Shown: in pieces, positions 27,561 through 35,844 of the stretch | Position numbering within the stretch: the stretch's first letter is position 1 | How the letters are laid out: every line of letters begins with the position of its first letter | Origin: Streptomyces sp. Act143 | GTDB lineage: Bacteria > Actinomycetota > Actinomycetes > Streptomycetales > Streptomycetaceae | NCBI RefSeq assembly: GCF_003143935.1 | Contig: NZ_QFRX01000001.1 | Span: 4,134,228 to 4,198,227 of the forward strand | Direction: 5' to 3' | Length of the DNA: 64,000 nt | The notes under the pieces: model-generated | Seen by the model: the letters and a program-made list of their open reading frames with translations, nothing else | Told to the model about the DNA's origin: nothing | Database searches by the model: none | Program-made: the position numbers and the translations under genes

Positions 27561-27593
27561 GAAGGGCCCCGGGACGGATGCCCGGGGCCCTTC
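27561..27593. terminator. Terminator hairpin after the Bax-inhibitor-1 gene
   Basis: A 13-bp perfect stem GAAGGGCCCCGGG with a 7-base loop, 18 bases beyond the stop of the leftward gene. It is symmetrical and could also stop rightward reading. Confidence 0.8.
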
Positions 27594-27610
27594 TGTACGA
27601 CCGTGGGTGA

Positions 27611-28546
27611 TCAGTCGCTGTTGAGGATCGAGATGAGCCTCAGGAACTCCATGTAGATCCAGACCAGCGTCAGCGTCAGGCCGAACGCCGCCAGCCAGGC
27701 CTCCTCCTTCGGCGCGCCGTAGGCGATGCCGTCCTCGACCTGCTTGAAGTCGAGGGCCAGGAAGCAGGCGCCGAGCAGGACGCCGATGATGCCGAACACG
27801 ATGCCGAGGCCGCCGCTGCGGAAGCCGAGGCCGTCACCGCCGCCGAAGACGGCGAACAGCAGGTTCACGGCCATCAGCAGGACGAAGCCGAGCGCGGCCG
27901 CCATCACGAAGCCGTAGAAGCGGCGGTTGACGCGGATCCAGCCCGCCTTGTAGGCCACGAGGACCGCGGCGAACACCGCGAGGGTGCCGATCACCGCCTG
28001 CATGGCCGCACCGCTGGCGATGCGGTTGTCGACGACGCTGGAGACCACACCGAGGAAGACACCCTCGAACGCGGCGTACGACACGATCAGCGCGGGCGAG
28101 GCCTTGCGCTTGAAGGACTGGACGAGCGCCAGGACCATGCCGATCAGACCGGCGCCGACGGCGATGCCGTACGACCGGCTGATGTTGGCGTCGTCGACCG
28201 GCAGCGCCGCCCAGGCAACCGCGGCCGTGACGATGAGAACGCCGAGGGTCGTGCCGGTGCGCATGACGACGTCGTCCATCGTCATCCGGCCGGTGGTGAC
28301 CGGGGCCTGCGGCGGCGCGCCGTACTGCAGGTCCTGCTGGGCGTAAGGGTTCTGCGCGTAGGGGTTCTGGCCGTACTGGTTGCCGTCGGTCGGCTGCGCG
28401 TACGGGTTGCCACCCTGCGGCTGGGCGTACGGGTTGCCCTGCGTACCCACGGCTGCGCCCCCGGCCTGCGGCTGGGCGTTGAAGCCCGCGTAGCCGTTGT
28501 CGCGGCTGAACCCCCGTCGCGAGAAGACCGGGTTGCTGCTCCTCAT
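27611..28546 (-). CDS. Bax inhibitor-1/YccA family membrane protein
   Basis: A 311-residue protein with seven hydrophobic helices after about residue 100 (GVLIVTAAVAWAAL, YGIAVGAGLIGMVLALVQSF, PALIVSYAAFEGVFLGVVSS, MQAVIGTLAVFAAVLVAY, FVMAAALGFVLLMAVNLLFAVF, LGIVFGIIGVLLGACFLALDF, WLAAFGLTLTLVWIYMEFLRLISI). The LDFKQVEDG and final helix are typical of the BI-1/YccA family of putative calcium-leak or pH-sensing channels. The first 85 residues are a cytoplasmic Gly/Gln/Asn/Pro-Tyr repeat (NPYAQ). Start is ATG at 28546. Confidence 0.9.
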   Translation of the reverse strand: MRSSNPVFSRRGFSRDNGYAGFNAQPQAGGAAVGTQGNPYAQPQGGNPYAQPTDGNQYGQNPYAQNPYAQQDLQYGAPPQAPVTTGRMTMDDVVMRTGTTLGVLIVTAAVAWAALPVDDANISRSYGIAVGAGLIGMVLALVQSFKRKASPALIVSYAAFEGVFLGVVSSVVDNRIASGAAMQAVIGTLAVFAAVLVAYKAGWIRVNRRFYGFVMAAALGFVLLMAVNLLFAVFGGGDGLGFRSGGLGIVFGIIGVLLGACFLALDFKQVEDGIAYGAPKEEAWLAAFGLTLTLVWIYMEFLRLISILNSD

Positions 28547-28764
28547 TTCACTCCTCCATGGCCACCGTGCGTGGCCTTGGCGTCAAGAGTAATGGAAAGG
28601 CAAAGGAATGACCCTAGTGCTTGAGGAGGATCTTTCCCTCGCTGTGCTGCGCAACACGCTACGCGGCCCCCTGATTCCCAGCCACGGAGGGGCCGAATCA
28701 TGACCAACCCGGGACATGGCCGGAATCCGCCGGAGATCACTTCCTTACGCCGGCCCGACGCCGC

Positions 28765-29940
28765 TCAGTCCAGCGGGAACCCCGTGTAGCCCTCGGCGAG
28801 GTCGGCCTCGGCGGCCGGGGACCCGGCGATCCGTGCCAGCCGCGCGACCTGGAGCCGGTCCTCGAAGGGAGTCGCGTCGGGCGCCCGGTGCAGGAGGCTC
28901 GTCATGTCGTAGGAGAACCGCTCGGCCTGCCACACCCGGCGCAGACAGGTCTCCGAGTAGGCGTCGAGCAGCGCGGCCGACCCGGTCTCCCGCTGGTGCG
29001 TCAGTGCCCGCGCGAAGGTGACGACGTCCCCGACGGCGAGGTTCAGCCCCTTCGCCCCGGTCGGCGGGACGATGTGGGCGGCGTCCCCGGCGAGGAAGAG
29101 CCGGCCGTGCCGCATGGGCTCGTGGACGTAGGACCGCATGGGCGTGACGGACTTCTGGGTGATGGGGCCGCGGTCGAGCGTCCAGTCGTCGTCGGTCTCG
29201 AAGCGGCGCTCCAGCTCGTCCCAGATCTCCTCGTCGGCCCAGGCGTCGGCGTCGGTGCCCTCGGGGACCTGGAGGTAGAGCCGGGAGACGGTCGGGGAGC
29301 GCATGGACAGCAGCGCGAAGCCGCGGTCGTGGCGGGCGTAGACGAGTTCGTCGTGGGAGGGCGGGACGTCGGCGAGGATGCCGAGCCAGGCGAAGGGGTA
29401 CGACCGCTCGAAGACGCGGGTGAGTTCCTCGGGGACCGCCTTGCGGGCCACCCCCCAGAATCCGTCGCACCCCACGACGTAGTCGCACTCCAGCACGTCC
29501 TCGCGGCCCTCGTGCCGGAAGCGGACGACCGGGGTGTCGGTGTCGGCCCCCGCCACGGCCAGCGCCTCCGCCTCGAACAGCAGCGGACCGCCCTCCTTCA
29601 GCTGGAGGGCGATGAGGTCCTTGCAGACCTCGGTCTGCGCGTACACCATCACGGACCGGCCGCCGGTGAGGGCGGGGAAGTCGACGCGGTGCCGTCTGCG
29701 CTCGTACCGGAGCTCGATCCCGTCGTGCCGCAGCCCCTCGCGGTCCATGCGCTCCCCGGCCCCGGCCGCGCGCAGTACGTCGACGGTGCCCTGCTCCAGG
29801 ATTCCGGCGCGCTGGCGCTGCTCGACGTAGGCGCGGTCACGGGCCTCCAGGACGACCGATCCGATGCCCGCGTTGTGGAGCAGCCGGGCGAGGAGGAGTC
29901 CGGCGGGGCCGGCTCCGATGATGCCGACGGTGGTGCGCAT
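28765..29940 (-). CDS. pobA: 4-Hydroxybenzoate 3-monooxygenase
   Basis: FAD- and NAD(P)H-dependent hydroxylation of 4-hydroxybenzoate to protocatechuate. The 391-residue length fits PobA. FAD motif IIGAGPAGLLLARLL is at residues 6-20, QRQRAGILEQGTVDVL near 42, the DG fingerprint CDYVVGCDGFWG near 150 and GDAAHIVPPTGAKGLNLAVGD near 285. Start is ATG at 29940. No adjacent pobR is seen. A dyad in the promoter region suggests control by an outside regulator. Confidence 0.95.
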   Translation of the reverse strand: MRTTVGIIGAGPAGLLLARLLHNAGIGSVVLEARDRAYVEQRQRAGILEQGTVDVLRAAGAGERMDREGLRHDGIELRYERRRHRVDFPALTGGRSVMVYAQTEVCKDLIALQLKEGGPLLFEAEALAVAGADTDTPVVRFRHEGREDVLECDYVVGCDGFWGVARKAVPEELTRVFERSYPFAWLGILADVPPSHDELVYARHDRGFALLSMRSPTVSRLYLQVPEGTDADAWADEEIWDELERRFETDDDWTLDRGPITQKSVTPMRSYVHEPMRHGRLFLAGDAAHIVPPTGAKGLNLAVGDVVTFARALTHQRETGSAALLDAYSETCLRRVWQAERFSYDMTSLLHRAPDATPFEDRLQVARLARIAGSPAAEADLAEGYTGFPLD

Positions 29941-29989
29941 CGACGGACCTCTCTGTTCGCGTGGGTGGGACGCTCTGTTTGTTCGTACA

Positions 29990-30005
29990 GTGAAATTTCC
30001 TTCAC
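29990..30005. promoter_or_regulatory. Dyad in the pobA promoter region
   Basis: GTGAA and TTCAC flank ATTTCC, and the wider CAGTG/CACTG arms extend it. It lies 50 bases upstream of the pobA ATG, in a T-rich patch unlike the surroundings. A regulator-binding site is likely but unproved. Confidence 0.45.
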
Positions 30006-30188
30006 CACTGTTGGTCGAGTCTGCGACGGCCCGCGGCGGCTGTCAACGGTCGGGGCGCCGCGGGGATCAGGAGCGCGAGGGGCGCCGCTTCGCGGGCCCG
30101 GACGCCGGCGTGAAGAGTTGAACGGAGCGTGCCGCCGCAAGCGGCATCCAGCCGCCGGTTCTACGGAAATGGGCGAGAGAGGTCGGAA

Positions 30189-30211
30189 GTGCCCGGAACC
30201 GGACTTGAACC
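30189..30211 (-). other. tRNA 3'-end-like fragment, possible att scar
   Basis: Read on the minus strand this is GGTTCAAGTCCGGTTCCGGGCAC in outline: a T-loop-like GGTTCAAGTCC followed by an acceptor-like CCGGGCA. No matching 5' acceptor strand exists within tRNA distance. Such fragments are left by tRNA-directed integrases. It lies at the left side of the accessory stretch. Weak evidence; the rest of 30006-30572 holds nothing else I can support. Confidence 0.3.
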
Positions 30212-30572
30212 TGACCCGGGACCCCTTCTGACCTGGTGCGATGCCCTGACCTCGCGTGACACCCCCCGATCTGCACGCATCGGCCCGCATTCCCCCGTCA
30301 CGGCCCGTAGTCGGTGCGCCAGTGGCGCACGCTTTGGCGCACCACCTCCCAGCCTGCGCTGACGCCCATCTGGGCACGTCTTGCCCTCGTCCGAACGTCA
30401 CCGTCTGCCATGGCCGGATCGCTTCGGTTCCCCGCTCTCGCAGAGCCATGACCTCGCGCGCCTGAGCGACCAACAGACGGCTTTGACGCGCTTCTTACGC
30501 TCCGCGCTCTGGCGGTTCGTGGCAGTTTTCTGCTCAGCTGCATCTGATCCGCACGAGTGACTCGTATAAGAC

Positions 30573-30650
30573 GGTGGACCCGGCACGTTCTCTGCCGGGT
30601 CCACCTAGCGAGTCCGGCATCCTGCCGCGGAGCAAGGGGTGCCGGACTCG
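30573..30650. other. Two adjacent perfect hairpins
   Basis: Hairpin one, 30573-30605, has a 13-bp stem GGTGGACCCGGCA with a CGTTCTC loop. Hairpin two, 30609-30650, has an 11-bp stem CGAGTCCGGCA with a 20-base loop. They lie in an 850-bp stretch without a supported gene, 200 bases beyond the end of the GNAT gene at 30858. They may be terminators, a structured RNA or recombination sites. Confidence 0.6.
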
Positions 30651-30857
30651 CGTCACGACTCTGGGCGCCTGCTTATGCGGAGCAAGGGCCAGAGCCGCTA
30701 CGCCACCCCCTTTCGGGAGCAGCGAGTTCCAGACGAACACGAGCGGTTCTCTGCGGCAACCATCTTGCATTGAAATGTGAGGGCTGCGTGGTGGATTGTG
30801 CGCCACGCTGTTGAGTACCGCGCACAACCGCGCTTACGTATTCGGACGTTCGTGCTT

Positions 30858-31727
30858 CTACGCCTCCGTCTGGATCACATATCCGAGAGACGCCAGTCCC
30901 TCTCTCGAACAGAGCCTGTCGGACGCGCCGCCGACTTCCGTCTGGAGGAGCTGGTAGGCGGCGCCGTGCTGGTGCCCCCAGTGCATGGCGGCCCGCCACA
31001 GCGTCCGGCCGTAGCCTCGCCCGCGGTAGTGCGGCAGGACTCCGAAGTACTGCGGCAGCAGCCGCGCCCGGCCGGCAGCGTCGCCCATCGTCTCCATCGG
31101 CCCGATGGCTCCCGCGACGGTGTCCCCGTCCAGGATGGTGAGGACCGGGCCGACCGTGCCAGCCTGCATCTGCTCGTAGAGGAACGCGAAGCCGTCGCCT
31201 GCCATCAGCTCGGCGAAGACCGCGAACCGCTCGGGCTCGGGCAGCTCCTTGTAGTCGAGCACCGGAGTGTCCGCGGCCGGTCCGGGGCCGTCGGTGAAGT
31301 CCTTGAACTGGACGCGCGTCCCGCCCGTCGCGTGCGCGTCGGGCTGGTCGGCGCTTAGGAAGTGCACGATGCGCGCCTTCCTCGCTCCGTGCGCCGCGAC
31401 GAGCTTGCGCGCCAGGTCGGCACCGCGCGACGGGCTGTCCATGGCCGTCCCGTACACGTAGACCTTGACCACGCCCCCGGCGCGCTCGGCGAGCGTAGGG
31501 ATCAGTGTCAGGCCAGGCCTGTGCTCGATGGCGTCGGCCAGGACGCGTTCGGTCTTGGTGTCGAACCATCGCTGGTCTTTGTCCCAGGGCAGGAAGCGGC
31601 CGGTGCCGGCGTTCTCGACGACTGCCTCGAAGAGGCCGTGCACCGGGTCGTCCTTGCGGACGGGGCCGAGGGTGGGCACGTACGGCACGGTCATCACGGG
31701 CTCAAGCCAGTCCCTGTGAAAGCGCAT
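30858..31727 (-). CDS. GNAT acetyltransferase at the end of the putative RiPP operon
   Basis: A 289-residue protein. The C-terminal 150 residues hold a GNAT fold, with the acetyl-CoA loop as PHYRGRGYGRTLW (near residue 245) and preceding VLTILDGDTVAGAIGPMETM. The N-terminal 110 residues form another domain (LFEAVVENAGTGRFLPWDKDQRWFDTKTERVLADAIEHRPGL) which I cannot name. It follows the precursor peptide gene after a hairpin, on the same strand. It could modify or acetylate the peptide product, or confer immunity; this is inference. ATG at 31727 is taken over an upstream start because GGGG precedes it closely. Confidence 0.75.
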   Translation of the reverse strand: MRFHRDWLEPVMTVPYVPTLGPVRKDDPVHGLFEAVVENAGTGRFLPWDKDQRWFDTKTERVLADAIEHRPGLTLIPTLAERAGGVVKVYVYGTAMDSPSRGADLARKLVAAHGARKARIVHFLSADQPDAHATGGTRVQFKDFTDGPGPAADTPVLDYKELPEPERFAVFAELMAGDGFAFLYEQMQAGTVGPVLTILDGDTVAGAIGPMETMGDAAGRARLLPQYFGVLPHYRGRGYGRTLWRAAMHWGHQHGAAYQLLQTEVGGASDRLCSREGLASLGYVIQTEA

Positions 31728-31759
31728 ACCCCGCACGCTACCCATCTCCCGCACGCACC

Positions 31760-31792
31760 GCAGGCCCCCGGCGAAGCACGTCGGGGGCCTGC
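31760..31792 (-). terminator. Hairpin between precursor peptide and GNAT genes
   Basis: An 11-bp perfect stem GCAGGCCCCCG with an 11-base loop lies in the 97-bp gap. It would lower read-through and so keep GNAT expression below that of the peptide gene, as in many RiPP operons. Confidence 0.65.
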
Positions 31793-31824
31793 TGCATCAC
31801 CTTGCCGGTCGAGCGCCGATCACC

Positions 31825-32031
31825 CTAGTGCGGGTTGTCGTCGCCCGCCTCACACGAGCACTTCGCGCCCTCCGCGATCTCGTCGAGGTTGCGGATCGAC
31901 TGGATCGTGGTGACCGGCTCGACCTCACCGAGGACCGGCCTGGTGAAGTACCGGCGGTCGTCGGGCTGGCGGGGCGGCCCGTCGTCGGCCAGCGGGCGCC
32001 GCGGTGAGAATTCGACCGTCACAGCTGTCAT
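31825..32031 (-). CDS. Putative RiPP precursor peptide with C-terminal CxC core
   Basis: A 68-residue peptide. The first 57 residues look like a leader (acidic and Pro-rich, with YFTRPVLGEVEPVTTIQSI), followed by a short end KCSCEAGDDNPH in which Cys58 and Cys60 are the only cysteines. It starts with ATG two bases after the radical SAM gene's stop. A short Cys-ended peptide directly after a radical SAM/SPASM gene is the usual form of a sactipeptide/ranthipeptide-type precursor, with thioether links from Cys to a neighbouring residue. The class is inference. No known precursor family is recognised. Confidence 0.7.
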   Translation of the reverse strand: MTAVTVEFSPRRPLADDGPPRQPDDRRYFTRPVLGEVEPVTTIQSIRNLDEIAEGAKCSCEAGDDNPH

Positions 32032-32033
32032 GT

Positions 32034-33149
32034 TCAACCTGCCTTCGTTGATCCGTGCTGGCAGTAGCTCGCCAGCGGGGCCTTCGCCGCCTGGAAGTGC
32101 TTAGCCAGGGGCCTGCAGACGGTGCAGGAACCGGACAGCGTGCAGCCTGAGCAGCCGCCGGTGCGAAGCATGAGGCGGTCCGCGATCTCTCCCAGCCGGG
32201 CGAGGCCCTGGATGCCCTCGTGGGGCAGGCTGATCTGGTCGTCGCGGCCGATCTTGCAGATGGACACCAGGCCGTGCGGGTCCATGTGGAAGAAGATGTG
32301 TCCGGCGTTGCAGCCGGTGAAAGGCTTCCGTGCCCGCAGGTGCTCCTCGGACTGCGCGGTCAGGACCTCGCCGCCGCCGTAGATCGTCGGCGTGATGTTC
32401 GTGTAGACGACGTGCTCCACGCCCCACGACTCGCACAGCGCGACCATGGCGTCCCGCTCGTGCGCGTTGTCGTCGGTGACGATCACGCTCATGCGCAGCG
32501 GCAGCCTCGCGTGGCGGGCGGCGTTCATCCCCTGCACGAACTGGTCCCACGCGCCCTCGCGCTGCGTCAGCTCGTCGTAGCTGGCCTTCGTCGCACCGTA
32601 CATCGACACCGTGACCCGGTACGGCGGGCACTCACGGAAGAGGCGGAGCAGGTTCTCCCGCCACAGCAGCGAGCCGTTCGTCGAGATCGTGATCATCATG
32701 CCGAGCTCGAACGCGTACCGGTACGCGCGCATGAAGTCCTTGTCGACGGTGGGCTCGCCGCCGGTGATCTGGAGCCACAGCACGCCGGCCTCGGCCATGA
32801 CGTCCAGACAGCGCTTCTTGTCCTCCCACGGCATGCCCGAGTTCATCTTGAGCCCGAGGTAGCAGTGCTTGCAGGCGTAGTTGCAGCCGAGGTTGATCTC
32901 CCAGCTCGCCTTGCCGTACCCCCAGCTCGACGGCTGGCGCACGAGCGTGGACTCGCCGAGCGGGCCGCCGACGTCGAGGTCATCCCACTGCTCACGGACG
33001 GCGTCGACGTACCAGGCCGGGGCCGGCTCGGCGGGGTCGAGGGCGCGCAGCTCCTCGTAGCGAGGCGCGGGGAGGAGGGCGCCGCCTCGGCTCCCCGGCC
33101 GCATGAGGACGCGCTGTTCCAGGAACGGACTGACGATGAGGCGGTGCAT
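32034..33149 (-). CDS. Radical SAM/SPASM peptide-modifying enzyme
   Basis: A 371-residue protein. The 4Fe-4S cluster motif CxxxCxxC is C89, C93 and C96 (LGCNYACKHCYLG). ITGGEPTVDKDF near 125 binds SAM. The C-terminal SPASM region carries GCNAGHIFFHMDPHGLVSIC, then CSGCTLSGSCTVC and a last Cys before the end, enough for two auxiliary clusters. The 85-residue N-terminal part (LIVSPFLEQRVLMRPG...) may bind the leader. SPASM enzymes of this type join Cys or other residues in RiPP precursors; the downstream 68-residue peptide is the likely substrate. ATG at 33149. Confidence 0.88.
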   Translation of the reverse strand: MHRLIVSPFLEQRVLMRPGSRGGALLPAPRYEELRALDPAEPAPAWYVDAVREQWDDLDVGGPLGESTLVRQPSSWGYGKASWEINLGCNYACKHCYLGLKMNSGMPWEDKKRCLDVMAEAGVLWLQITGGEPTVDKDFMRAYRYAFELGMMITISTNGSLLWRENLLRLFRECPPYRVTVSMYGATKASYDELTQREGAWDQFVQGMNAARHARLPLRMSVIVTDDNAHERDAMVALCESWGVEHVVYTNITPTIYGGGEVLTAQSEEHLRARKPFTGCNAGHIFFHMDPHGLVSICKIGRDDQISLPHEGIQGLARLGEIADRLMLRTGGCSGCTLSGSCTVCRPLAKHFQAAKAPLASYCQHGSTKAG

Positions 33150-33242
33150 GCGGGCTCCAAACGGGAGGATTGGGCCGCCCCGGCCGGAGGGAGAGCCATT
33201 TCGTCTGCGACCGGGGCGGGGTCTGTGGTGACGGGCGGTGCG

Positions 33243-33800
33243 TCAGTAGTGCGCGGCCATGCCGGTGAGGACTGCGGCGGCAACGGCGAGGAGTATCAGG
33301 ACGTAGACGACCTGGGCGCGGGGGCTGCTGAATATCGGCACGTCCGGGTCGGGCATCGGCACCGCATCGGGCGCCTGCAGATCCGCCCAGACCCGCTTGC
33401 CCCACGGGAGTGGTTCAGCGCCCCACTGCCGGGAGACGGCTTCCACGAGGGCCAGGCCCCGGCCGTGGATCTCGTCGTCCCCTGCGGCAGTCCGCTTCGG
33501 CAGGGTGCGGCTGAAGTCGACGACGGCGACGCGCACCTGGCCGTCGTCGAGGAGGCGGACGGTTACGCGGAAAACCTCACGGCGGGCGTGCAGGACGGCG
33601 TTGGAGGCGAGTTCGGAGACGGCCAGCTCGGCGCTGTCGACCAGATCCGGCAGTTTCCAGTCCGTCACCGCGGTGCAGGCGAAGCGGCGCGCGGCGGGCA
33701 CCGATTCCGGCACGCGCCGGAACACTTCGCTCACCTCCGGCGTGCCGTCCGCGGCTAAGTGGCCATGCAGCAGATGGCGCCGTGTCATCACCTCAGCCAC
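33243..33800 (-). CDS. HATPase_c regulatory kinase-like protein with C-terminal membrane helix
   Basis: A 185-residue protein. The GHKL fold has the N-box ELAVSELASNAVLHA (near residues 57-71), VVDFSRTLP near 92 and HGRGLALVEAVS near 112. The last 22 residues (VVYVLILLAVAAAVLTGMAAHY) form a membrane helix, rare for this family, so the protein is probably tail-anchored. Similar soluble proteins pair with XRE regulators in many Streptomyces loci. Its GTG overlaps the stop of the gene before it. It reads into the radical SAM gene with 93 bases between. Confidence 0.8.
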   Translation of the reverse strand: MAEVMTRRHLLHGHLAADGTPEVSEVFRRVPESVPAARRFACTAVTDWKLPDLVDSAELAVSELASNAVLHARREVFRVTVRLLDDGQVRVAVVDFSRTLPKRTAAGDDEIHGRGLALVEAVSRQWGAEPLPWGKRVWADLQAPDAVPMPDPDVPIFSSPRAQVVYVLILLAVAAAVLTGMAAHY

Positions 33801-34368
33801 CGGCCTGCCCGTGTGTGGCGTTCATGAATGCCGCACTCCGATCACTCGGGCTGGATTGCGTGAGTCGTCTCCAGCCCGTCGCGACCAGCTCGGCGACCTT
33901 GTCGGCGTCGCACAGCTTGCCGGGCTCGTCCATCGGAGATGCCCAGTACGACACGTCCCGTTCGTACTGGGTGAGCCTCACGGCGGGGACCCCGAGGCCG
34001 ATACCGCGAGGCAGGCTCTCGGCGACAGGCACGCGCCAGTCGTAGGCGACTCCACCCGGGACGAGGGCGTAATAGCGCTCGAGTCCGGCGGTCGCAAACA
34101 CCGGTCCCCTGTCGAGCGCTTGCAACAGGAAGGGGTCGACGGCGAATGCGTCATCCTCGCCGGCGGCGGCCCTGACGATCGCTCCGGGAATGCGGATAGC
34201 GTCGAAAAACGGGCCGCACCGCAAGATCGCCGTTCCCTGCGTCTCCCACTCCTGGCGCGCTTTGGCAGTGTCCGGCGCCGCGAGGAGGAGCCACGCCTCG
34301 ACGGCGCGGGCGCGTTCAGCGCCCATGATCACCCCAGCCTCGGGCTGGCTCGTCTGCGTGCACTTCAC
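33793..34368 (-). CDS. Conserved protein of unknown function, first gene of the putative RiPP operon
   Basis: A 191-residue soluble protein with ILRCGPFFDAIRIPGAIVRAAAG near residue 48, FATAGLERYYALVPGG near 90 and VRLTQYERDVSYWASPMDEPGKLCDADKVAELVATG near 130. I do not recognise it with confidence; the layout recalls small proteins seen beside XRE/HATPase pairs. GTG at 34368 has GGAGG eight bases upstream. It heads the leftward operon and diverges from the regulator at 34534. Confidence 0.65.
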   Translation of the reverse strand: MKCTQTSQPEAGVIMGAERARAVEAWLLLAAPDTAKARQEWETQGTAILRCGPFFDAIRIPGAIVRAAAGEDDAFAVDPFLLQALDRGPVFATAGLERYYALVPGGVAYDWRVPVAESLPRGIGLGVPAVRLTQYERDVSYWASPMDEPGKLCDADKVAELVATGWRRLTQSSPSDRSAAFMNATHGQAGG

Positions 34369-34437
34369 GGTTCCGGCCTCCTTCGCGCTCGCTCACATAC
34401 GAGCCAACTCCCGTGCAGCCGAGAGCGCCGGAACTGC

Positions 34438-34477
34438 GACCGGACTTTCGACCGGACTTTTCAGCGGACCGGACTTT
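34438..34477. promoter_or_regulatory. Three direct repeats GACCGGACTTT in the regulator promoter region
   Basis: GACCGGACTTT occurs exactly at 34438-34448, 34450-34460 and 34467-34477, spaced 12 and 17 bases apart. They lie in the 165-bp divergent gap between the HTH regulator and the peptide operon. This is the form of a multi-copy operator; the HTH regulator is the first candidate to bind it. Confidence 0.7.
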
Positions 34478-34533
34478 CAGGGTTGGAGAAAGGGGCTACG
34501 GTCAGTACACGAGTGAATCTGCGGAGGTACGAA

Positions 34534-35844
34534 GTGGCTGAGCTGACGCCCTTCGAACACGCCTGCATCGCGGCCGGGTTGAAGGAACCAGCGGACTTTT
34601 TACGGACATTCGAGGACACAGCTCAGCTCCTCGGCGAGCCCGTTAATGTGACGGACCGGCAGGCCCGGCGATGGCGCCGGGACTACCCTCCCCCGACACC
34701 GCGGGCGCGGGCATGGCGAGTACTGCATGCGATGTTCGGCTTCGATCCGATCGAGCTGGGATTCCGCAACCGCCCGCCGGGTGTCACCGTGGGGAGTGCA
34801 CCGCTCCTCGCACAGGAAGGCCCCGAGAGCGTGAATCGTCGGGCGTTCATGAAGGACACCGTCGGCGTCGCTGCCGCAGCAGGAATTCCCGCCCCAGCGG
34901 ATAGAACGACAGCGACCGGACCGAAGGGTGCAGTCGGCACCGCCCACGTCATCGAGCTCCGGGAAGGCCTCCGCTCCCTCTACCAACTCGATGACGCCTA
35001 CGGCGGCGGTGACGTCCGCTCGCTCGCCCGCAAGCACCTCAAGCGGATCGAGCGCATCATCAACACCGCCAGCTACCCTGAAACGATCGGCCGGCAGCTC
35101 CAGCTCCTCGCCGGCGAGACCGCCGAGCACTGTGGCTGGCTCTACTACGACGCCGACGAGCAAGGCCGCGCCCGCCGCTACTGGGGAGAGGCCCTCACGA
35201 CGGCGACCGTCCTCGGCGACGACAACCTCGCCATCATGGTCCTCGCCTCATTGAGCATGCAGGCTAGCTACGAAGGGCGGCCCCGCCAAGGCCTCGACCT
35301 CGCCCGAGCAGCCCAGGAACGCGCCCTGCGGTACGGCTCCCCAATGCTGCAATCCCTCCTCGCCTCCCGGGAAGCACGCGCCCTCTCGCTCATGGGCGAC
35401 ACGCATGCAGCAAAGCGGCGGCTCGTCCAGTCCATGAAGCTCGTCGACCAGGGCGAGCGCGGACGGCCCTCGCCTGAGTGGGCCGCGTTCCACGGCCATG
35501 CCGAACTCGACTACGCGCAGGGCCTGTACTTCACCGAGGCCGGTCACCACGGCAGGGCCGTGCAGTTCTTGCGGGCCGCCCTCGACCACCAGGACCGCAC
35601 CTACGGCCGCAACCGGGCCCTGTACCGGCTCACTCTTTCCCGCAGCCTCGTCCAGTCGGGAGAGGCTGACGAAGCCGCGCATCAGGCCGTCGAGAGCCTT
35701 GACCACCTGGAGGAAGTGGAATCCGGCCGCGTCACCCGGCGGCTCAGAGAGGTCACTCACCTGCTGCGGGGCGTCGACTCCGCCAGCGCGCAGGAGGCGG
35801 CCGACCATCTGACCGAGTACGTCGAGATGAGCGGAGCAGCGTGA
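34534..35844 (+). CDS. HTH regulator with TPR-like domain, contains a TTA codon
   Basis: A 436-residue protein. Residues 1-75 hold an HTH-like region (LTPFEHACIAAGLKEPADFLRTFEDTAQLLGEPVNVTDRQARRWRRDYP). A linker contains RRAFMKDTVGVAAAAGIPAPA, like a cryptic twin-Arg stretch. The rest is helical with Ala/Leu/Tyr spacing typical of TPR-like sensors. GTG at 34534 has GGAGG six bases upstream. Leu23 is encoded by TTA (34600-34602), the rare codon read by bldA in Streptomyces, so expression may be tied to development. Divergent from the peptide operon and coupled (TGATG) to the next GNAT gene. Confidence 0.82.
   Translation: MAELTPFEHACIAAGLKEPADFLRTFEDTAQLLGEPVNVTDRQARRWRRDYPPPTPRARAWRVLHAMFGFDPIELGFRNRPPGVTVGSAPLLAQEGPESVNRRAFMKDTVGVAAAAGIPAPADRTTATGPKGAVGTAHVIELREGLRSLYQLDDAYGGGDVRSLARKHLKRIERIINTASYPETIGRQLQLLAGETAEHCGWLYYDADEQGRARRYWGEALTTATVLGDDNLAIMVLASLSMQASYEGRPRQGLDLARAAQERALRYGSPMLQSLLASREARALSLMGDTHAAKRRLVQSMKLVDQGERGRPSPEWAAFHGHAELDYAQGLYFTEAGHHGRAVQFLRAALDHQDRTYGRNRALYRLTLSRSLVQSGEADEAAHQAVESLDHLEEVESGRVTRRLREVTHLLRGVDSASAQEAADHLTEYVEMSGAA

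Noticed and set aside
31825..32031. Precursor peptide as a random short frame
   Set aside because: It starts two bases after the radical SAM stop, has coherent codon use, a Cys-bearing end and a terminator after it, so I kept it as a gene.
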